DNA from: Anagrus nilaparvatae
Lineage: Eukaryota; Arthropoda; Insecta; Hymenoptera; Mymaridae
NCBI GenBank assembly: GCA_022575985.1
Contig: JAKSXM010000040.1
Span: forward strand, 15,704,001-15,768,000
Direction: 5' to 3'
DNA: 64,000 nt
Shown here: positions 57,664 to 64,000 of the stretch, in pieces
How positions within the stretch are numbered: the first letter of the stretch is position 1
Layout: every line of letters starts with the position of its first letter
Translations under genes and position numbers: made by a program
The notes under the pieces: generated by a model
Seen by the model: the letters and a program-made list of their open reading frames with translations, nothing else
What the model was told of the DNA's origin: nothing
Database searches by the model: none

Positions 57664-58365
57664 AAGGTAGGCGAATTAGAAAGGAACTTTTAAAGTCATT
57701 TTTTAAAATTAATTTTCTCATCTCCTTTATTAGTTATCACTGTACATTTGTTTTTAAACATTTTTATAAATAAAAAAATAATTTTATTTTTATATTAGTT
57801 GTATTTATCGAGGGCATGAAAGTACAGGTGCAGTCGGTATATGGTTGACAGCTAATCTTAGGATTTAAACCCCAAAAAAAAATTAAAAAAGATTCTTAAT
57901 GAAAGATGTGTCTCACGGCGCTATTCACCTAAAATAGAAACTAAAAACAAAAAGAAAAAAATAAGCCAGTCAGAAAGAGGTCAGTCGGATAAAAATTTTT
58001 TAAAATAGAGGTTGTTATTGACACTGTTACGCTTGGTAAAAGCATATTTAAATTAATTTTTTTATAATTTTATGGTGAATTGCCCTGTAATATACTTCGA
58101 TAAAAATAACGCACCAAACTTTTTGAAAATAGGTCCAATAAATGAGGAGATTAATTTTCGGGCAATTAAAATGCGGATTATCTACTTTGCTGCCATCTAT
58201 AAATGGAATTAATTGTTAAACTAATTTTTTTTCTGTCTTTTTTTAATTCAATTGTTATCAATAATGTAAAAAAAATTATAAGGTTATACTTAATAAAACA
58301 ACTGATAAAAAAAAAATAAGAACAAGCTTAAAAACGTCATTTCTAATTCACCCTTATTAAAGATA
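57664..58365. repeat. Possible MITE with AAGGTAGGCGAATTAGAAA ends
   Basis: AAGGTAGGCGAATTAGAAAG (57664) is partly inverted at about 58338-58356 (TTTCTAATTCACCCTT). Flanks TTAA and TTAT differ by one base. The evidence is weaker than for the other elements. Confidence 0.35.
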
Positions 58366-59369
58366 ACAAATTGGTTTTTAATAATTAGTTTATACCCTTA
58401 ATAATACATTAACAGAAAAATTTTGTCCCTTATCATTTTATTTTGTTAAATGAACGACCGAATTTTAAATGGGAAAACCATGCACGAGAAAATGCTCAAA
58501 TACCTGAATTACCTAAAATTTTCAATTCTTTATTTATCTGTTAATTCTGAAGATCATCGCTTAAATTTTTTTTTAACTGGTGATCGTTCATGTACTGGTA
58601 CGTGTACCTTATACTCCTCTCTTTGAAATAAGATATTTTAGTATAAAAATTGCTAAAGAACACAAGTAATAAAGGTCATTTATTGTAAGAAAAGATTATA
58701 AAATAAAATGTAATTTTTAATTTTATTTTTTGCATTTTTTTTAAATTTATGGTTAGTTTTTACCCACTTTCGCATTCTGGGAGGAATCAATAAATTATAT
58801 GAAATTGAAAATACGATAACACATTTTGAAATACAAAAGTAAAAAAAAAAATTGAAGCATATAAACTTACATAAAAATTTTCAATTTTTTTTTACCTTAA
58901 AGGTTTTCTGATATTTCGGTCTTGGTATATAGTCAAATGAACTGAATATTTAGCAGATATTTAGTCAATAACTTCTAAAAAATGCATTTTTTGGTTATTA
59001 TTTCCAAAATATTGCAAAAAAATCTTAAAAAGGGTACTTTTTGCTGAGTTTAGAGTTTCCACCTATTTGATAACCATATAAAACCTGACTATCAATTTTA
59101 GATCACTCAAAACCGTATTATGATTGGAGTATAAAACTAATTTACTATTCAAGAGGATTGAGAAGTATTAGAGGTGGGGAAAAAATTTATAAAATTAATT
59201 CTGCAAAAGAAACATAATAACAATGATTTTGCAAAAAAAAAATTATTGTGTGTTATTTCCCACAAAAAATTAACAATGTCGGAAAAAGGCGGATTTTTAG
59301 TGTCTTTTTCGGTCACTCTTTAATGTTTGGATTGCTCCTAAATATATCTGTACTTTTTTAAGTATGTAC
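58366..59369. other. AT-rich sequence, intron of the repeated-exon gene
   Basis: Nothing supported. Confidence 0.4.
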
Positions 59370-59543
59370 CTTCGTAATTTCCTTTTTCTTAGCCTCAACT
59401 AAAATTTTAATATTTTTTTTTTCTTTATTATCTGCTACTCTATCAACGCCTTTTGAAATCTTTGTAGCTACTTTATCATTCTTCTCATTACGTTTCGATT
59501 TTAGTTCTGCTATTTTTTTCAAAAGATCCATCTTATTATTTGT
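59370..59543 (-). CDS. Exon B2 (Lys/Glu-rich, phase 0)
   Basis: A 174-nt exon (TATATAG before, GTACAT after), 58 codons, phase 0-0. It reads TNNKMDLLKKIAELKSKRNE, KNDKVATKISKGVDR, ending EAKKKEITK. It is paralogous to B1 (KKIAEL.S...EKNDKV...K.IS.......AKKKEITK). The heptad-like LLKKIAELKS suggests a short coiled coil. Confidence 0.55.
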
Positions 59544-59630
59544 CTATATAGAAATAAACAAAATAATTATACAAATGCTTATTATTATAATAATAAATAT
59601 AATTAAAAAACTTTTTTTTTAACAATTTAC

Positions 59631-59854
59631 TTTTTTTTCTGATGTAATTTTGTTAGATTTTTCAGCTGACATTGGAATTATAGGAGAATTTGTACCCTTG
59701 AAATCATTACCTAATTCTACTTGATTGCTCTTGGCATTTTCAACGTTCTTTCTTTCTTTTTAGTATCAACTCTTATTAGTTTTTCAACAACTGAAGTTTT
59801 GTTTACAATTGATTCTTTTGTTTTTTTAGTACTTTTCATCTTTAATGATTTGTC
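59631..59854 (-). pseudogene. Exon A2 (paralogue of A1), frameshifted
   Basis: A 224-nt segment lies between CTATGTATAG-like acceptor and GTAAATTG. It reads DKSLKMKSTKKTKESIVNK, TSVVEKLIRVDTKKKER, then the frame shifts by one base to NVENAKSNQVELGNDFKG and TNSPIIPMSAEKSNK. Length is not divisible by three, unlike A1, so this copy is broken or the assembly lost a base in the AAAGAAAGAA run. Confidence 0.5.
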
Positions 59855-61603
59855 CTATGTATGATTAATGCATTTTATTTTATAATAAAAATGACATGTT
59901 TATTAACACGGAACATGTTTATAGGGAGAGGGTACTACAGAATTTGAAAACTAAGGGGCGTGGTCAAATTTGTCCGATTTAAGAGGGTGGACAAATGATA
60001 CTTAGAATAATTTCAATTTAGGGATTTTGTTCTGGGCTTAGGATCTTAGAATAATACAGGTTTAAGGACTTAAAATAATATCGATTGAGGGACTCGGAAT
60101 AATTTAGGTTTGAGTTTTAAAATAATTTTGATTAAGCGACTTGTAATAATTCGGGTTTAAGCAATCAGAATAGTTTGGGTTTAGAATCTTAGCATTCAGT
60201 ACGGTGTGACAATTACAAATTTTAAAACTAGAAAATCGTATTGTAACGTTGCGTAACATTTGCATTATTTCTAGACCTCAGCTGGAAGTAAACATGTTCC
60301 ATGCATTTAGGTTGTGTTTACACAAACCGTTTATATGTTTTTATATATTGTGGACAAAAAGATTGTACATAACTATCAAAAATTAACGAATATTTTTTTT
60401 ACGGTACCTAAATTAAATATGGCATAATTACAGTAAACTGTTTCTAAAATATGTATCAATCCATGAATCACTGAAATAGGATTAAATTTAAGGACATTTG
60501 CCTTACGGCAAAAATTGCCAGTAAAAATAGGACGAGGCTAGGTTTTATTTCGATTAATAACGACAAAAATTTTTTATAATAAAAAAACTAATTAAAAAAT
60601 ATATAAGTAATTGATAAAAAAAAAAATTTAACAAACTAAAAAAAATAGAAAAATTTTACTGTTTGAAAAAATTTCATTTAATTTCAGAATATTTTTTACG
60701 AATCCACGAAAAATTTTATAAGTTAATCGGTTTAAAAATTTTTTATAATATAAAAACGAATTAAAAAAATATATAAGTAATTGATAAAAAAAAAAAATTT
60801 AACAAACTAAAAAAAATAGAAAAATTTTACTGTTTGAAAAAATTTCATTTAATTTCAGAATATTTTTTACGAATCCACGAAAAATTTTATGGGTTAATCG
60901 GTTTGACATGTCAAAATTTTTTTAAAAACTATGAAAGTTTAGTAACTCATTATCATAACTAAAAGAAGCTTAAACAGCTATAATCAGGGAGAATCCTAGA
61001 TTCATTAGTTTAGGGAACCAATGACTAATCCTGATTTTAGGGAAGGGTAGCAAAGCTTTGATCACTAATTAGCTATCTGGTTTCCTATTCCCGTAAATTT
61101 TATGATTCAGTAAATAATTAGATAGATTTTTGGGTAAAAAAAGTTTATTGTACAAAATATTCAAAATATTTCGTAATCTATAACATTATTTCATTACAAA
61201 AATCAAGTTGGATCCAAGGGAGCACTGACCCCTGAGTGGATGCCAAAACGAGCGAAGCGAGGAGGCAGCTAGTATATACATGGACTTTTCTTTCTCAAGT
61301 CAGACACCTCCCTCTGTGTGTCCAAAAATGGAAGCAACTTAAAAGGATTGGGGTTTTCTAAAATTGGCGGTAAAAGGGTCTATTTTTTTTCTCATTGACT
61401 TTTTCTAATTTGTACATATAAAAAGAGCATTAAAAACACTAGGCCAGGGTAGGTTTTAAATTAGAGATCAGAAAAATCTCGATAAAAATAGGTTAAGGGT
61501 AAATTTTTCAAATAGTCCCTTATCCCTTTTGCTAGCTATATTACTGTGTAAAATTTTAATATCACAAAACGGTTAGTATATTATTATAAGCTTTTAAATG
61601 TAC
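59855..61603. repeat. Intron with dispersed and tandem repeats
   Basis: 59905-60340 is a copy of the family bounded by GGAACATGTT and AACATGTTCCATGC. A ~166-bp block is duplicated in tandem at 60569-60730 and 60735-60900 (AAAATTTTACTGTTTGAAAA shared). A Helitron-like 3' end (GCGAAGCGAGGAGGCAGCTAG before T) lies at 61242-61262. Confidence 0.55.
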
Positions 61604-61732
61604 CTTTGTTATTTCCTTTTTCTTAGCATCAACTGAAATTTGAATATTTTTATCTACTTTATCGTTTTTCTCATAATGTATTGATTCTAGTTCTGCTATC
61701 CTTTTTAGAAGAGCCTCCTTTTCATCATTTAA
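61604..61732 (-). CDS. Exon B1 (Lys/Glu-rich, phase 0)
   Basis: A 129-nt exon (CTATATAG before, GTACAT after), 43 codons, phase 0-0: LNDEKEALLKRIAELESIHY, EKNDKVDKNIQISVDAKKKE, ITK. It aligns with B2 except for a 15-codon stretch that B2 has extra. Borders, donor sequence and final codons are the same in both copies. Confidence 0.6.
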
Positions 61733-61900
61733 CTATATAGAAATAAATAAATTTATAATTATGCAAAAGATACTTATTATTATATGAAATATTTACGAGA
61801 AAAAATCAAAGTTTTTTGAATTTTCCCTTATAATTTGTCCAGTTTAAAGTCAATTTATTTAATGTATATTATAAAAGAAAAATTTATTATAAAAATTTAC

Positions 61901-62113
61901 TTTTTTTTCTAATGTAACTTCGCTAGATTTTTCAGTTGATATTGGAATTTTTGGAGAATCTGAACCCTTTAAATCATTAACTTCTTTTAGTTTTTCTACG
62001 GCTGAGTTATTCTTTTCAATTGATTCCTGGTTTTCTGGTACAGCGATTTTGGAGTTTGGTTTCAATTTTTTCAAATTTATTTTTCCAGAACTTTTTTTTT
62101 TTAATGATGAGTC
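61901..62113 (-). CDS. Exon A1 (Ser/Lys-rich, phase 0)
   Basis: A 213-nt exon, 71 codons, phase 0-0, after TATACAG and before GTAAATTTT. It reads DSSLKKKSSGKINLKKLKPN, SKIAVPENQESIEKNNSAVE, KLKEVNDLKGSDSPKIPIS, ending VTLEKK. It is basic in the first half, mixed in the second, with no known domain. Together with B1 it forms the unit that was duplicated as A2-B2. The gene's 5' end was not found upstream in this window. Confidence 0.6.
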
Positions 62114-64000
62114 CTGTATATAATTAAAGCCTTTTATTATGTTATGAAAATAATATGTTTATTATAGTTTGTGGACAAAAAGATTGTATAAGTAGTATAG
62201 ACCTCTACAAAAGTCAACTTTTTTATCAATTTGTGCGCATGCGCGAAAATAGGGGGTGGCCTCCCTTGCTAAAGCCCTTTAGGGTGCGCGTTGAAGTGGA
62301 AGTAATTAGGGGTTCTGTAGTTGTACGAGGGTGTTGATGCTTGATTAATGAGATAAGACATGGCCCAAATAATTAACTAATACATACACAATACATACAC
62401 AATACCTAGATGATTTTTCGTATACATGTAGTGTATATGTAGCGTCGGTAATATAGAAATCCTAAAAAATTTTATATAAGATAAGATACGACCCATATAG
62501 GGGTGTTACGTGTAGTTGTATGAAGGGCGGTGTTGTGCACTGAAGCTTATTTTCTTTTTTGGGAAGGGGAAAAAGATTTTGATAAATAAATAAATAAATA
62601 AATGTTTGTTTAAAAATCATTATTTTATTAAATTGAGATTTCTATACTACCGACGCTACATATACACTGTATGTATACGCAAAATCATGTATGTATTATG
62701 TATATGTATTAATTAAAAACACAATTTTTATTTAAAAACTAAACTTACTACATCACTCATTGATTTTTTTATAATTTTGTATAAAAATAAAATAACTTTC
62801 TTTTACAACTTTCACTACATAATTTTTATTTAATCAAAAAAAAAATGTAGGTAGCTCAACATTGCTCTTATAGAAAATCATCTTTGGAGTTTGTGAAAAG
62901 TATGATTGCAATCACACAGATTAATAAAACCTTAATAATATGGTAAATAAAAGCTCAAAAATTATATTTTCAACTTTTTTTACTTGTATCACTACATAAT
63001 TATTAAATAATTAAAAAAAAATGTGTTTTTAACTAATACATACACAATGTATACATGATTTTGCATATACATGTAGTGTATATGTAGCGTTGGTAGTAGT
63101 AGAAATCTTAAAAATTACAAAAAAAGAAGGTGGATTCACTGATGTTACTCTTTAATATAATTATATAAAAATATAAAATTATTACTATTGTTATTATTAT
63201 TATTACTCTATTAAAAAATAAATTTTCAACTAAACGAACAATGTGATTTCGATTGGAACTGATTTTTTTAAATAATTTTGTATAAAAATATAAAAAACAT
63301 AAACTACAATTAATGTTAAAAAATATGAAGTTACAACAACAATTAAGGACCTTTGAAATTGCACGTGCAGTTGTATGAGGGAGGTGTTTGTGAAGTGTGA
63401 CTAATGAGATAAGACATGGCCAATATAGGGGGTGAGGTAATTAAACTGATGCGCGACTAATGACAAGGCCCATATAGGTGAAGTACTTTTTTATCAGATC
63501 ATTGACGTGTAAGGTGTTTTGAAACTGCATGTATAGTTGTGCTAATAAGATAAGATAAGACAGGGTTGAAATGCGCATGTGCATTTTCATGAAGGGAGAT
63601 GTTTATTGAATCGTGATTAAGACAGGTCCTTGAGACAGTCTGGTCCCTGATGCGTAATTAATTTTCTAAGGTTGGTCCCATATTGTGTTGTTGAATGAAG
63701 GGGGGTCTTGATTGATTATATTTTTTCAAAATTTTTATATGTTAGCATAATTTTGTTTCTCTTGTTGTCGATGGAATTTGATATTTTCAGTGTAATGAGA
63801 GAGGGGTCTGATAGAGCCCTTGAAGGACTTTAAGAAAACAGATTTTTAATTTAAGGGGCCTTGGAAAGGTTTTTTACCGACTTTTAGCGTCTAGTTCCTA
63901 GTTACATAGTACGCAGCTTTTATTATGTTGGTATTAAAAGTAACTATACATATTTGTGCTCCGTCACAAACTACGTCTAAAGTTTATGAATAACATTCTC
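62114..64000. repeat. Non-coding stretch with dispersed ATGTAGCGTCGGTA repeats
   Basis: A ~90-bp repeat with ACATACACAATA, TGTAGTGTATATGTAGCG and GGTA occurs at about 62380-62470 and 63030-63105 (direct) and 62638-62712 (inverted); a fragment lies at 55650. GAGATAAGACATGGCC phrases recur at 62350, 63408. No gene is supported. Confidence 0.5.

Noticed and set aside
62155..62337. 60-codon ORF
   Set aside because: No domain; crosses a low-copy GC-rich patch and has no splice or start support.

Overview
The window looks like AT-rich nuclear DNA of an animal, most probably an insect. Introns have GT-AG borders. The transposons belong to eukaryotic families (R1-type LINE, pogo, Transib, hAT-like and TTAA-type elements, an LTR element, Helitron-like ends). 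There is a decayed polo kinase. I see no bacterial operons, rRNA, intact tRNA or CRISPR array. The order of insect cannot be fixed from the sequence alone.

Most of the window is transposon-derived and intergenic. From left to right: a GC-rich inverted-repeat element (42-368); a plus-strand run of paralogous phase-1 micro-exons (1886-3249); a hAT-like element with an 8-bp target duplication and a nested TTAA foldback (6429-7949); a 5'-truncated R1-type LINE whose tail was split by a TTAA element (8140-9712); two related tandem arrays of a ~240-bp unit (9840-11636 and 14130-15060), one interrupted by a 752-bp foldback that carries a hammerhead ribozyme in each arm (10267-11018); a nearly intact pogo-type transposon (15265-19191); an IAP-type RING terminal exon (20391-20568); a solo LTR (24078-24958); two paralogous phase-1 exons (25426-25871); a duplicated, decayed polo kinase (27428-28850); a hAT-like MITE (29643-29957); and a 25-bp minisatellite (32358-40118) split by a 4.8-kb Transib (RAG1-related) transposon (33115-37909).

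The right third holds the 3' end of a mariner-type transposase (44269-44467), several inverted-repeat elements, and minus-strand gene fragments. The fragments are repeated Ser/Asn/Asp-rich exons (49249-48206), a decayed PHD finger (50600-50180), a lone phase-1 exon (51113-50985), and a five-exon phase-0 gene tail with alternating duplicated A and B exons (62113-55336).

Two results stand out. First, a complete type III hammerhead fold, with an 11-nt complementarity between its two loops, sits in the arms of a foldback element; the uninterrupted copy of the same site lies 3.9 kb away. Second, at least three clusters of phase-symmetric, domain-less, tandemly duplicated exons encode hydrophilic low-complexity protein. 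They look like fast-evolving gene families that I do not recognise.
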